From: Polaribacter vadi
Lineage (GTDB): Bacteria > Bacteroidota > Bacteroidia > Flavobacteriales > Flavobacteriaceae
Length of the DNA stretch: 64,000 bases
Assembly: GCF_001761365.1 (NCBI RefSeq)
Contig: NZ_CP017477.1
Coordinates: forward strand, 2,904,001-2,968,000
Reading direction: 5' to 3'
Shown here: positions 8,154 to 16,927 of the stretch, one piece after another
Numbering within the stretch: position 1 is the first letter of the stretch
Layout of the letters: every line of letters begins with the position of its first letter
Position numbers and translations under genes: made by a program
Notes under the pieces: generated by a model
Database searches by the model: none
Told to the model about the DNA's origin: nothing
The model's input: the letters and a program-made list of their open reading frames with translations, nothing else

Positions 8154-9907
8154 TGTATAGAAGTCATTCTTGTGGAGAGTTAAGAGCAGCGCATATAAAT
8201 ACAGAAGTTACCTTGGCTGGTTGGGTGCAAAAAAGCAGAGATAAAGGTTTTATGGTTTGGGTAGATTTGCGAGACAGATATGGAATTACGCAGTTAATTT
8301 TTGATGAAGAGCGCACACCAAAAGAAATGATGGAAAAAGCAAAATCTTTGGGAAGAGAATTTGTAATTCAAGTTACAGGAACTGTAATTGAGCGTGAATC
8401 TAAAAACAAAAATATTCCTACAGGAGCAATTGAAGTATTGGTTTCTAAACTAGAAATTTTAAACGCGTCAAAAATTCCTCCTTTTACAATTGAAGATAAA
8501 ACTGATGGTGGAGAAGACATCAGAATGAAATACAGATATTTAGATATTAGAAGAAATCCTGTAAAAGACAGTTTGATTTTTCGTCATAAAGTAGCAATGG
8601 AAGTCCGTAAATACTTGTCTGACCAAGAGTTTATAGAAGTTGAAACACCGTATTTAATAAAGTCTACTCCAGAAGGCGCACGTGATTTTGTGGTGCCAAG
8701 TAGAATGAATGAAGGTCAGTTTTATGCACTTCCTCAATCTCCTCAAACCTTCAAGCAGCTTTTAATGGTTGGTGGAATGGATAAATATTTTCAGATTGTA
8801 AAATGTTTTAGAGACGAAGATTTACGTGCAGACAGACAGCCAGAATTTACACAAATTGACTGTGAAATGGCGTTTGTGGAGCAAGAAGATATTTTAAATA
8901 TTTTTGAAGGCTTAACACGTCATTTGTTAAAAGAAATCAATAATGTTGAGGTGGAGAAATTTCCAAGAATGTTGTATGATGATGCCATGCGTTTGTATGG
9001 AAATGATAAACCAGACATCCGTTTTGGAATGGAGTTTGGCGATTTAAATGCAGTGACACAACACAAAGATTTTGGTGTTTTTAATTCGGCTGAATTAGTA
9101 ATCGGAATTGCAGTTCCTGGAGGAAATGTATACACAAGAAAAGAAATTGATGCGTTAATAAAATGGGTAAAAAGACCACAAGTTGGTGCTTTAGGCATGA
9201 TTTACGCAAGAGTAAATGAAGATGGAACTTTTAAATCTTCTGTAGATAAATTTTACGATCAAGAAGATTTAGCAAAATGGGCTGAAGTTACAGGCGCAAA
9301 ACCTGGAGATTTGGTTTGTGTTTTATCTGGTGAAACTAATAAAGTAAGAGCGCAAATGTCTGCTTTAAGAATGGAATTAGCAACGCGTTTAGGGTTGAGA
9401 GATCCAAAAGTATTTGCACCACTTTGGGTCATTGATTTTCCATTATTGGAACTAGATGAAGAAACTGGTCATTATCATGCAATGCACCATCCATTTACAT
9501 CACCAAAACCTGGGCAAATGGAATTACTAGATTCAGATCCTGGAGCTGTAAAAGCAAATGCGTACGATTTGGTGTTGAATGGAAACGAAATTGGTGGAGG
9601 TTCTATAAGAATTCACGATAAAAAAATGCAAGCAACCATGTTAAAGCATTTAGGTTTTTCTGAAGAAGATGCCAAAGCACAATTTGGTTTCTTAATGGAT
9701 GCTTTTGAGTATGGAGCACCACCTCATGGAGGTTTGGCTTTTGGTTTGGATAGATTGGTTGCAATTCTTGGTGGTCAAGAAACCATTCGTGATTTTATTG
9801 CATTCCCAAAAAATAATTCTGGTAGAGATGTTATGATTGATGCTCCTGCTTTTATTGATAATGAACAATTAAAAGAATTGAGTTTGAAGTTGGATATTAA
9901 AGCGTAA
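8153..9907 (+). CDS. aspS: Aspartyl-tRNA synthetase
   Basis: AspS is a class IIb synthetase that attaches aspartate to tRNA-Asp. The N-terminal OB-fold anticodon domain (about 1-110) begins [14 protein letters not shown] and includes [20 protein letters not shown]. Motif 2 is [18 protein letters not shown] (near residue 220). The bacterial-type GAD insertion occupies roughly 290-410. Motif 3 is [12 protein letters not shown] near the C-terminus. Its 584-aa length is standard for bacterial AspS. It stands alone between a structured repeat and a strong palindromic terminator. The leader hairpins next to its start codon are unusual for this gene and are described separately. Confidence 0.96.
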   Translation: MYRSHSCGELRAAHINTEVTLAGWVQKSRDKGFMVWVDLRDRYGITQLIFDEERTPKEMMEKAKSLGREFVIQVTGTVIERESKNKNIPTGAIEVLVSKLEILNASKIPPFTIEDKTDGGEDIRMKYRYLDIRRNPVKDSLIFRHKVAMEVRKYLSDQEFIEVETPYLIKSTPEGARDFVVPSRMNEGQFYALPQSPQTFKQLLMVGGMDKYFQIVKCFRDEDLRADRQPEFTQIDCEMAFVEQEDILNIFEGLTRHLLKEINNVEVEKFPRMLYDDAMRLYGNDKPDIRFGMEFGDLNAVTQHKDFGVFNSAELVIGIAVPGGNVYTRKEIDALIKWVKRPQVGALGMIYARVNEDGTFKSSVDKFYDQEDLAKWAEVTGAKPGDLVCVLSGETNKVRAQMSALRMELATRLGLRDPKVFAPLWVIDFPLLELDEETGHYHAMHHPFTSPKPGQMELLDSDPGAVKANAYDLVLNGNEIGGGSIRIHDKKMQATMLKHLGFSEEDAKAQFGFLMDAFEYGAPPHGGLAFGLDRLVAILGGQETIRDFIAFPKNNSGRDVMIDAPAFIDNEQLKELSLKLDIKA

Positions 9908-9931
9908 AATATATTTGTAAATATTAATTTC

Positions 9932-9970
9932 AGACCTGTCAGGTTTTTAAAACCTGACAGGTCTTTTTTG
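9932..9970 (+). terminator. 33-bp perfect palindrome acting as aspS terminator
   Basis: Positions 9932-9964 form a perfect palindrome with 16-bp arms (AGACCTGTCAGGTTTT and its complement around a single T), followed by a T-rich tract. It is a good terminator. The CCTGTCAGG/CCTGACAGG core looks like an intergenic palindromic repeat rather than an ordinary hairpin. Confidence 0.8.
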
Positions 9971-9993
9971 TTTTTTATTATTAAATTTACTTT

Positions 9994-10569
9994 ATGAAGA
10001 AACTATTTAAGTTTGTTTTGAAAGTTTTTCTATTTTTTTTGGGTTTATTGTCAATTTGGATTGTTTGCCTGTTTTTTGACTTACCAGTAATTCCTTTCAA
10101 TGAAACTAATTATTATTTAAAACATAATGAGAATTCTTTAAATGAAAGACAAATTATTAAAACCATTGATTCTTTAAGTATACGTCTAGAAATACCTAAT
10201 TATTTTGAGGAAAATGGACAGTGTTTTGATGTTTGGTTTTATTCAGATGTGGAAAAGAAAAATTTATCTGTAGACAGTTTTTTATTCGAACTTAAAAACC
10301 TAAGTGGAAAAGATGAAAATCTAATAGATAGTATTTTATTTTGGGATGGAGGCAGTCAAGAAAATACATCAACAATTGATAATTATAAATTCAATTCAAA
10401 AAACAAATATATTTTTTTTAGAAAAATTTATAATCTTGATGGTATTAGTGATTTTTCAATTAAACTGAATATTAATTATAGTATTGATAGTATTCAATAT
10501 AAATTAGATACATTACTTAATATTAACAAAAAGAAAAAACTAACTTGGGATAAATTTAGAGTTCATTAA
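9994..10569 (+). CDS. Membrane-anchored hypothetical protein
   Basis: I do not recognise this 191-aa protein. It has one N-terminal hydrophobic segment (about residues 5-28, FVLKVFLFFLGLLSIWIVCL) that could be a membrane anchor or uncleaved signal, and then a soluble asparagine-rich and aspartate-rich domain with no cysteine pair or catalytic motif visible. The start at 9994 lies 24 bases after the palindromic terminator of aspS. The next gene begins 11 bases after its stop, so the two may share a transcript. Confidence 0.55.
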   Translation: MKKLFKFVLKVFLFFLGLLSIWIVCLFFDLPVIPFNETNYYLKHNENSLNERQIIKTIDSLSIRLEIPNYFEENGQCFDVWFYSDVEKKNLSVDSFLFELKNLSGKDENLIDSILFWDGGSQENTSTIDNYKFNSKNKYIFFRKIYNLDGISDFSIKLNINYSIDSIQYKLDTLLNINKKKKLTWDKFRVH

Positions 10570-10580
10570 TTAAAAATCTT

Positions 10581-11288
10581 ATGAAAAATCTATTCACACT
10601 TCTATTCATTTTCACCTCAATAATTGCATTCTCTCAAGAAATTTCTGGTGATGAATTATTAAAAAAAGCAATCGAATTTCACGATCCAAATGGAAATTGG
10701 GCAACCTTTAAAGGTGAGCTTTTTGTAACGATGGAAACTCCTAAAAATGGAGATAGAGTTAGTAAAATCAACATCAATTTACCAAAACAATATTTTTCGG
10801 TAGTTGCTAAAAGAGATACTATTATTACAACATATATTCTTGATAAAGATGAGATTAGCTTTTCTTTAAATGGTGATAAAAATCCATCAGAAGAAAATAA
10901 AAAGAAGTTTAGTTTAAACGCAGAACGTGCAAATTTGTATAAAAACTATTATACGTATTTATATGGTTTGCCAATGAAATTAAAGGATGAAGGAACTGTA
11001 ATTCATCAAAAAGTAGAAAGAAAAACCTTTAAAGGAAAAGAATATTTAGTTTTAAAAGCTACTTATAATCAGGAAGTAGGTAAAGATACTTGGTACTTTT
11101 ATTTTAATCCAGATAATTTTGCGATGGAAATTTATCAGTTTTTTAAAGAAGAAAAAGATAGTGGAGAATATATTTTATTATCAGAATTAGAAACGATTAA
11201 TGATATTAAAATGCCAAAAATTAGAGCCTGGTATTATAATAAAGATAATACATATTTAGGAACAGATATTTTATCAGCAAAAAACTAA
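10581..11288 (+). CDS. DUF6503-like exported protein (LolA-type fold)
   Basis: The product has a clean signal peptide (MKNLFTLLFIFTSIIAFSQ, 19 aa). Its mature domain of about 215 residues begins EISGDELLKKAIEFHDPNGNW, the hallmark start of the DUF6503 family in Flavobacteria. The beta-sheet pattern, ending with WYFYFNPDNFAMEIY and a C-terminal GTDIL strand, resembles the outer-membrane lipoprotein-sorting fold. The probable location is periplasmic or outer-membrane-associated; no ligand is known. Its stop is 1 base before the start of the CLC gene, so translation is probably coupled. Confidence 0.7.
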   Translation: MKNLFTLLFIFTSIIAFSQEISGDELLKKAIEFHDPNGNWATFKGELFVTMETPKNGDRVSKININLPKQYFSVVAKRDTIITTYILDKDEISFSLNGDKNPSEENKKKFSLNAERANLYKNYYTYLYGLPMKLKDEGTVIHQKVERKTFKGKEYLVLKATYNQEVGKDTWYFYFNPDNFAMEIYQFFKEEKDSGEYILLSELETINDIKMPKIRAWYYNKDNTYLGTDILSAKN

Positions 11289-11289
11289 A

Positions 11290-13065
11290 ATGCCAACCAA
11301 AAATAAATTTCTAAAACAAATTTTACTTTGGAGATATAAATTTATCTCTGAGCGTCAGTTTGTATATGCTTTAAGTATTTTAGTGGGTTTATTGGCAGGT
11401 TTAGGAACTGCAGTTTTAAAAAACTTAACTTTCTTTATAGAAAATGTTATAGAAGGAAAATTTATTAAAGACTTTCATTATTCTCTATATTTTATTTTTC
11501 CAATTATTGGGTTGGTTTTGGTGTATTACATCAAAAAGAAAATCATTAAAAAAGAAATTGGGCATGGTATTTCTACCACACTTCATGCAGTTTCAAAAAG
11601 AAACGGAATTATAGAAAAATACAAAATGTATGCTTCTTTAATTACAGCTCCAATTACAGTTGGTTTTGGGGGTTCTGCAGGTTTGCAAGGTCCAGCTGTA
11701 AGTACAGGAGCAGCTTTGGGATCTTATGTTGCACAGCTGTTTCATATGAATGCTAAAACAAGAATGCTTTTGATTGGTTGTGCAACTGCAGGTGCAATGT
11801 CATCGATGTTTAAAGCACCAGTTGCTGCCATTATTTTTGCTGTAGAAATTTTTAGTTTAGATTTGGCTTTTGCATCTTTAGTGCCACTTTTATTGGCATC
11901 AGTTTCTGCTGTAATTACCTCTTATTTTTTCTTTGAAAAAGATGCTTTGTTTGGCTTTGAATTGGTAGATGCTTTTCAGATAAAAGATATTCTATATTAC
12001 GTTATTTTGGGTTTTGGAACTGGTGTAGCTTCTGTTTATTTTTCTAAAATTTATTTTAAAATCACCAATTTTTTCAAACGGATAAAAAAACCAATTCACA
12101 AATTAATTATTGGCGGTTTTGCAATCGGTATTATGTTGTATTTAATTCCACCTTTATATGGAGAAGGATATGGATTAATTAATAATTTACTGAATGGAAA
12201 TACTGCTGAAGCTTTAAAAGATATTCCTTACAAAGTAGATTTAACCAATATTTGGATTGTTATTGGTTTCTTGTTTTTAATTGCTATTTTTAAGGCAATT
12301 GCAATGACAACTACGTTTGCAGCTGGTGGAGTTGGAGGTATTTTTATTCCGACTTTATTTATGGGAAGTGCTTTAGGAAACGTTTTTGCCAAAGTAATTA
12401 ATACTTTAGGAGGTAATGTTTCTGAATCTAATTTTACCTTAATTGGTATGACAGGTTTAATGGCTGGAGTTTTACATGCGCCTTTAACTGCTATTTTTTT
12501 AATTGCAGAAATTACGGGTGGTTATGAACTTTTTGTACCATTAATGTTGGTTGCTGCTATTAGTTTTGCGTTCACAAAATACTTTATTGCGAACTCAATT
12601 TACACAACAGAATTAGCAGCAAAAGGAGAACTCATCACGCATAATAAAGACAAAAATGTGTTAATGATGATGAAGATTGATCGACTTATTGAAAAGAATT
12701 TCAAAGCTGTAAATCCAGATATGTTATTAGGAGAAATGCTCACAAAAGCGGTTGCAAAATCGACCAGAAATATTTTTCCTGTGATTAATAAAGAAAAACA
12801 ATTTTTAGGAATTGTCTTGTTAGATGATATTCGTTCTTTTATGTTTGATACAGAAATGTACAACAGCATAACTGTAGAAACTTTTATGAAATCGGCTCCA
12901 GAAATTATTTTTTATGATGATTCTGTGGAAGAAATTATGCGAAAATTTAAAACTAGCGACGCTTGGAATTTGCCTGTTATTAAAGATGAAAAGTATCTTG
13001 GTTTTATATCGAAATCTAAACTATTAACAGCATACAGAAATAAGTTGATAGAAGTTACGAGTTAA
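11290..13065 (+). CDS. CLC-family chloride channel/antiporter with two CBS domains
   Basis: This 591-aa membrane protein has the CLC core (about residues 25-430) followed by a C-terminal pair of CBS domains (about 445-590). The selectivity-filter regions are recognisable: GHGIS at the GSGIP position, GLQGP at the GREGP position, and GVGGIFIPTL at the GxFxP position. The second region carries Gln133 where CLC exchangers have the gating glutamate; this predicts altered or uncoupled transport. CBS pairs usually bind adenine nucleotides and tune the pore. The gene follows the DUF6503 gene with a 1-base gap and is followed 10 bases later by another membrane protein gene, so a small operon is likely. 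Confidence 0.88.
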   Translation: MPTKNKFLKQILLWRYKFISERQFVYALSILVGLLAGLGTAVLKNLTFFIENVIEGKFIKDFHYSLYFIFPIIGLVLVYYIKKKIIKKEIGHGISTTLHAVSKRNGIIEKYKMYASLITAPITVGFGGSAGLQGPAVSTGAALGSYVAQLFHMNAKTRMLLIGCATAGAMSSMFKAPVAAIIFAVEIFSLDLAFASLVPLLLASVSAVITSYFFFEKDALFGFELVDAFQIKDILYYVILGFGTGVASVYFSKIYFKITNFFKRIKKPIHKLIIGGFAIGIMLYLIPPLYGEGYGLINNLLNGNTAEALKDIPYKVDLTNIWIVIGFLFLIAIFKAIAMTTTFAAGGVGGIFIPTLFMGSALGNVFAKVINTLGGNVSESNFTLIGMTGLMAGVLHAPLTAIFLIAEITGGYELFVPLMLVAAISFAFTKYFIANSIYTTELAAKGELITHNKDKNVLMMMKIDRLIEKNFKAVNPDMLLGEMLTKAVAKSTRNIFPVINKEKQFLGIVLLDDIRSFMFDTEMYNSITVETFMKSAPEIIFYDDSVEEIMRKFKTSDAWNLPVIKDEKYLGFISKSKLLTAYRNKLIEVTS

Positions 13066-13075
13066 AAAAAAGTAA

Positions 13076-13708
13076 ATGAGAGAAAATAGTTTTACTAAAA
13101 ATATGCGCAATAAATCTAACTCAGAGTTAGAACATATTATAGAAAATAAAGATAAATATACTCCAGAAGCATTACAGGCTGTTGTTTGGGAATTAGAAGA
13201 CAGGAATTTAATTGAAAAAGGCGAAATTGACCTGCCAGAAATTGCAGAAATTCCTATAGAAAAAACCTCATTACAGAATGATGAATTAGAGAAAACTACG
13301 TTAAATAATGAAAACCCTTTTGAGGAATTTGAACAGCCAAATTTATATTCTAAACAAGCAATTTTAGGATTTACTCTTTTTTTTAGTACAATTTTTGGAG
13401 TGGTTTTATTGATGTATAATTTAAAGGTGATGAACAAGCATAAAGCAAGGACTCAAGTACTTGTTTTTGGGATTTTGTACATAGTTTTATCTTATACTCT
13501 TTTGGAAGTATTACCTAAAATATACTTTATTACCTTGATTTTTAATTTTATTGGCTATGCAATATTAGTCGAATATTTTTGGAATAAGTATTTGGGTAAA
13601 GATTTACAATATGAAAAAAAATCAGTTACCAAACCTTTATTAATTTCTTTAGCAATTACTGGGATTTTGTTTTTTTTGATACTTTTTCCATTACTTATGG
13701 GTAAATAA
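13076..13708 (+). CDS. Hypothetical membrane protein
   Basis: I do not recognise the family. The first 95 residues are soluble and acidic, with a short helical segment (LEHIIENKDKYTPEALQAVVW) that recalls small zinc-ribbon-less membrane proteins of Bacteroidetes. The rest contains about four membrane helices (about 99-118, 125-146, 148-165, 187-207). It lies 10 bases after the CLC gene and is the last gene of this run; no terminator is evident before the convergent gene. Confidence 0.55.
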   Translation: MRENSFTKNMRNKSNSELEHIIENKDKYTPEALQAVVWELEDRNLIEKGEIDLPEIAEIPIEKTSLQNDELEKTTLNNENPFEEFEQPNLYSKQAILGFTLFFSTIFGVVLLMYNLKVMNKHKARTQVLVFGILYIVLSYTLLEVLPKIYFITLIFNFIGYAILVEYFWNKYLGKDLQYEKKSVTKPLLISLAITGILFFLILFPLLMGK

Positions 13709-13742
13709 TAGTTGATTTAAACTAAACTGAAAAGTTTAAAAT

Positions 13743-14273
13743 TTAAGTCCAAGGATCTTCATTTGTTTCTAATTGTTTCTGGCTTGTTAAAATACTACCC
13801 GAGTTTTCGTGATTTTTTCCAACTAGCAAACAGGTGTACAAAAGAAAAACTATTTCTAATTCGTTTTTATCGGTAGTTATCAATTCTTTAAAATTTTCTT
13901 CGGATAAATTTTCATCAACCTCTGCAATTTTTATCTGGTTTTTGTAAATAGATTTCTTGTTTTTATAATTGATTTTAATTTCAAAATTGGTGTCATCAAT
14001 TTCTATTTTAAAAATAGTATTTCTATTATTGGTAGAGATTAATATGAATTTATTTTCATTCTTATTTTTAATAAGATATACCATTCTCCATTTCCAAAAT
14101 TGAAATTTTTTTGTAATAGTATAAAGGTGTTCTTCTTTAGCATTTTTGATTTCAGCACAGGTTTTGCCAAATTCCATAAACCAAAAAGAACTAAAGATAA
14201 TTTCTTTTTTATCAGCTTTAAAAACTTTTAATTCATTGTTAAAGTGAGATATTTTATAAGTAGTTTTATTCAT
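13743..14273 (-). CDS. Hypothetical protein, possible LURP/scramblase-like beta barrel
   Basis: The 176-aa product has no signal peptide. A run of alternating strands (KEIIFSSFWFMEFGKTCAEI, then YTITKKFQFWKWRMVYLI) followed by a C-terminal helix (VFLLYTCLLVG) suggests the tubby/LURP-one/scramblase fold, but this is a guess from the strand pattern. Its ATG follows directly after the glpQ stop codon (TAGATG), so it is probably translated by coupling from the glpQ message. Confidence 0.5.
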   Translation of the reverse strand: MNKTTYKISHFNNELKVFKADKKEIIFSSFWFMEFGKTCAEIKNAKEEHLYTITKKFQFWKWRMVYLIKNKNENKFILISTNNRNTIFKIEIDDTNFEIKINYKNKKSIYKNQIKIAEVDENLSEENFKELITTDKNELEIVFLLYTCLLVGKNHENSGSILTSQKQLETNEDPWT

Positions 14274-15251
14274 CTATTTTTTATTTAAAAAAGCAACAAC
14301 TAAATCTGGGAAATCAGTAAAAGCACCATCAACATTTGCATCGATTAAAAGGGTTTGCATCATTTCGTTAAAGGTAGTAAATTCTACTAATTGGTCTGCT
14401 CTAAAGGTATAAGGATGCACTTTTAAACCTAATTGATGAGCATCAGTAACTAAAGAAGTAAAGGTAAACTTACCATCAACTTTATCACTTAAAATTTGTG
14501 TATACCAAGGTCCAATTCCATCTGCATAACTTGCAAAATGTGCTAATTGTTTTGTTTCTTCTTCAAACTCCATTAACTGTACTAAAAACAAATCCGATTT
14601 TAATTCTTTTCTGATTCGCTCTAATTCTTTGGCATCAAAACACTGTAAAATACAGTTGTCTTTTTTGGTTTTGTAGCCATAATCTGCAAGTACTTTTAAA
14701 ACAATTTCTGTGAGGTTTTTTCCTTCTTGTTGATGAAACTCTGGCGCTTTTATTTCTGGATAAATTCCAATATTTTTTTTGGTTGATGCATTTAAACCTT
14801 GAATCAATTCAATTTCTTCTTGAAGCGAATGCAATTTAAAATTTCCTTTTCCTTTTGGAAATCTATTTGGGTAAAATTGCTCACCTGTTTCTGGATTAAA
14901 ACGTTCTGAAACTTGAAGTCTTTTTAGTTCATTAAACGTAAAATCGATCACATAAAAACGATTGTCTTCTCTTTTTCTAGTTGGGAATTTAGTGGCAACA
15001 TCAGTAACATCATCCAAATAAATATCATGAATAACAATTGGCACATCATCTTTACTCAACACTAAATCTTGCTCAATAAAATCTACATTCATTGCATGTG
15101 CCATCGTTTTTGCTTCTATAGTATGTTCAGGCAAATAGGCAGAAGCTCCTCTGTGAGCAATCACTATTTTTTTATTCATAGTTGGTTTTTTTGTAGGTTG
15201 ATTGCAAGAAAATAGGAGCAAGCAAATCAAAAATACAGAAATTGATTTCAT
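14274..15251 (-). CDS. glpQ: Glycerophosphodiester phosphodiesterase, lipoprotein
   Basis: GlpQ hydrolyses glycerophosphodiesters to glycerol 3-phosphate and an alcohol. The protein is a predicted lipoprotein (LLLFSC, Cys16). The GDPD TIM barrel begins IAHRGASAYLPEHT (about residues 31-44), with the catalytic HRG and the first metal-ligand Glu. The E-Q-D ligands follow in VDFIEQDLVLSKDD, and the second catalytic His lies in VIHDIYLDDVTDV. The late strand TDFPDLVV is typical of the periplasmic long form. Length is 325 aa, close to E. coli GlpQ (about 358). The downstream gene is directly coupled. The inverted repeat at 15273-15325 lies in its upstream region. Confidence 0.9.
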   Translation of the reverse strand: MKSISVFLICLLLFSCNQPTKKPTMNKKIVIAHRGASAYLPEHTIEAKTMAHAMNVDFIEQDLVLSKDDVPIVIHDIYLDDVTDVATKFPTRKREDNRFYVIDFTFNELKRLQVSERFNPETGEQFYPNRFPKGKGNFKLHSLQEEIELIQGLNASTKKNIGIYPEIKAPEFHQQEGKNLTEIVLKVLADYGYKTKKDNCILQCFDAKELERIRKELKSDLFLVQLMEFEEETKQLAHFASYADGIGPWYTQILSDKVDGKFTFTSLVTDAHQLGLKVHPYTFRADQLVEFTTFNEMMQTLLIDANVDGAFTDFPDLVVAFLNKK

Positions 15252-15272
15252 TTTAAATTTATCTGTCAGGTT

Positions 15273-15325
15273 GAGCGCAGTCGAAACCTATTATTAGTAA
15301 CATAAATAACCTCTCGACTGCGCTC
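15273..15325. repeat. Inverted repeat with GAGCGCAGTCGA arms
   Basis: GAGCGCAGTCGA (15273-15284) is perfectly complementary to TCGACTGCGCTC (15314-15325), with a 29-base AT-rich loop. Its GC content is far above the flanks, and it sits between the divergent glpQ and a small membrane-protein gene. It looks like a mobile-type intergenic repeat. Confidence 0.7.
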
Positions 15326-15383
15326 GAGGAGACATAATTATTTTTTTTATTTTTTAAAGATATAACTTTTGTAAATTTACAGC

Positions 15384-15629
15384 ATGAAAATAGCGTTAAA
15401 AATAATGTTTGTTATCTTTTTAGTTTGGATGATTTTTGGTATTTATTTACTAAATCAAGATCATGAAAAAGCTAAAATTGTGATGGGTTTAGGGGTGTTT
15501 TACTTTTCGTTTTTGTTTATGCCATTTTTTATTTATTACAGATACAGAGATGGAAAATATCAAAAATATATTTTAAATGATGAAAAATTAAGACAAGCTT
15601 TTAATCAACAAGGAAAAAAGAAGAGTTAA
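15384..15629 (+). CDS. Small membrane protein, hypothetical
   Basis: This 81-aa protein has two predicted membrane helices (about 5-24 and 33-53) and a basic, Gln/Lys-rich tail. I do not recognise a family. It is oriented away from glpQ and converges on the endonuclease/phosphatase gene, with which its stop overlaps by 4 bases. Confidence 0.5.
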   Translation: MKIALKIMFVIFLVWMIFGIYLLNQDHEKAKIVMGLGVFYFSFLFMPFFIYYRYRDGKYQKYILNDEKLRQAFNQQGKKKS

Positions 15630-16606
15630 TTTTCTTTCTTCAAAAATACATATACAGGAAAATGATCTGAAAAACCTCCTTGATACCAAGGACCTATATA
15701 GGTTCTAAAAGGACTTCCTTTTAATTTTCCTCTAAAAATTCTCAACCATTTTTTGTTAAAAACTTCTGCGTGTTTAAAAGTTAACTCCTCATTATTATTA
15801 TCATCTAAAAAATTTTTAGAAAGCATAATTTGGTCAAAAAAGTTCCATTTTTTATTATAGGTAGATGTTCCTCTTTTATCTTTATCAACCAAACTTTCCA
15901 TAGGATTAAAAAAAACATCTTTTACCAAAAAATCTTTTACACTTTTACTAGATGGATCATCATTAAAATCGCCCATTAAAATAATTTTTGGGTTCATTTC
16001 TTTCTGGTTGATTGTATCAATAATTGCTCTAGCAGTTATAGCAGTCGCAATTCTTTTAGGCTCACTTATTTCTGTTCCTTCTCTTCTAGAGGGCCAATGA
16101 TTTACTAAAATATGCACCAATTCTCCATGCAATTTTCCACTAACTTTTAAAATATCTCTTGTATAATCCCTTTCACCTTTTTCGTTTTCTAAAAAAACAG
16201 GATAGGTAGAAGAGTCGAATAATTCAAACGCTACTTTGCTGTATAAAAGAGCCACATCAATTCCACGTTCATCTGGCGAATCATGATGTACATATCCATA
16301 ATGATGTTTTTTTAAGTATGATGAATTTGCCAAATCAGAAACGACACTTGCATTTTCAACTTCTACCAAACCAACAATAACAGGAACTTTAGCAGACCTG
16401 TTTAAACCTAATTGAGAAATTACAGAACCCAATTTTCTAATTTTAACTTTATAGCGTTTTAAAGTCCAATTTAGTTTTCCTTTTGGTGTAAAATCATCAT
16501 CTGCAGTTGCAGGATTATTAACAGTGTCAAACAAATTTTCTACATTATAAAATGCTATGGTAGTAATATTTTCTTGTTGTTTTGATGATTTTAACGAAGG
16601 GAACAT
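15626..16606 (-). CDS. Endonuclease/exonuclease/phosphatase-family protein
   Basis: The 326-aa product has the complete EEP fold signature: YNVENLFD (metal-site Asn and first acidic position), GLVEVEN (catalytic Glu), LVNHWPSR (His), ILMGDFNDDP (Asp/Asn pair) and the terminal FSDHFPVY (Asp-His). This is the bacterial 'endonuclease' subgroup abundant in Bacteroidetes; nuclease and phosphodiesterase activities are both possible. No signal peptide is visible at the chosen ATG, so it is likely cytoplasmic, although relatives may be exported. The gene is monocistronic. Confidence 0.85.
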   Translation of the reverse strand: MFPSLKSSKQQENITTIAFYNVENLFDTVNNPATADDDFTPKGKLNWTLKRYKVKIRKLGSVISQLGLNRSAKVPVIVGLVEVENASVVSDLANSSYLKKHHYGYVHHDSPDERGIDVALLYSKVAFELFDSSTYPVFLENEKGERDYTRDILKVSGKLHGELVHILVNHWPSRREGTEISEPKRIATAITARAIIDTINQKEMNPKIILMGDFNDDPSSKSVKDFLVKDVFFNPMESLVDKDKRGTSTYNKKWNFFDQIMLSKNFLDDNNNEELTFKHAEVFNKKWLRIFRGKLKGSPFRTYIGPWYQGGFSDHFPVYVFLKKEN

Positions 16607-16709
16607 GTATGTTGTTTTGTGTAAAAGTAAGTAAATACTATTGCAATTTTATAACTTAATTTTTTTGATTTGTTAACATTTATGTAACCTTAAATAAGTG
16701 TAATTTCTA

Positions 16710-16823
16710 TAAATTTGTGCATATCAAAATATGAATTTAATAAAAATTGTATGAAAAAAAAGGCATAGTGTTAAAAATTTGAATTAGTTAAAGAAGTTCT
16801 CAATATTTATTGAGGATTTTTTT
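16710..16823 (+). ncRNA. Candidate small RNA or leader in the 321-base intergenic gap
   Basis: The gap 16607-16927 holds no gene. A -7-like box TAAATTTG lies at 16710-16717. About 80 bases later there is a perfect hairpin CTCAATA-TT-TATTGAG (16799-16814) followed by G-A-T9, a good terminator. The transcript between them would be about 85-100 bases and contains only two tiny frames (7 and 5 codons). No known RNA family is recognised. Confidence 0.35.
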
Positions 16824-16902
16824 TTGCACTAATTTTTCAGGTATAAATTCTTAAATTAACGTTAAATAGCTAGTATGCTTTCTTTTTCGATAGTGATACT
16901 TT

Positions 16903-16910
16903 TATATTTG
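16903..16910 (+). promoter_or_regulatory. Putative -7 box of the DUF2490 gene
   Basis: TATATTTG matches TAnnTTTG and lies 17 bases upstream of the ATG at 16928, after the hairpin terminator. This suggests that the DUF2490 gene is transcribed independently of the preceding candidate RNA. Confidence 0.45.
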
Positions 16911-16927
16911 TAATAAATAAATTTTGA

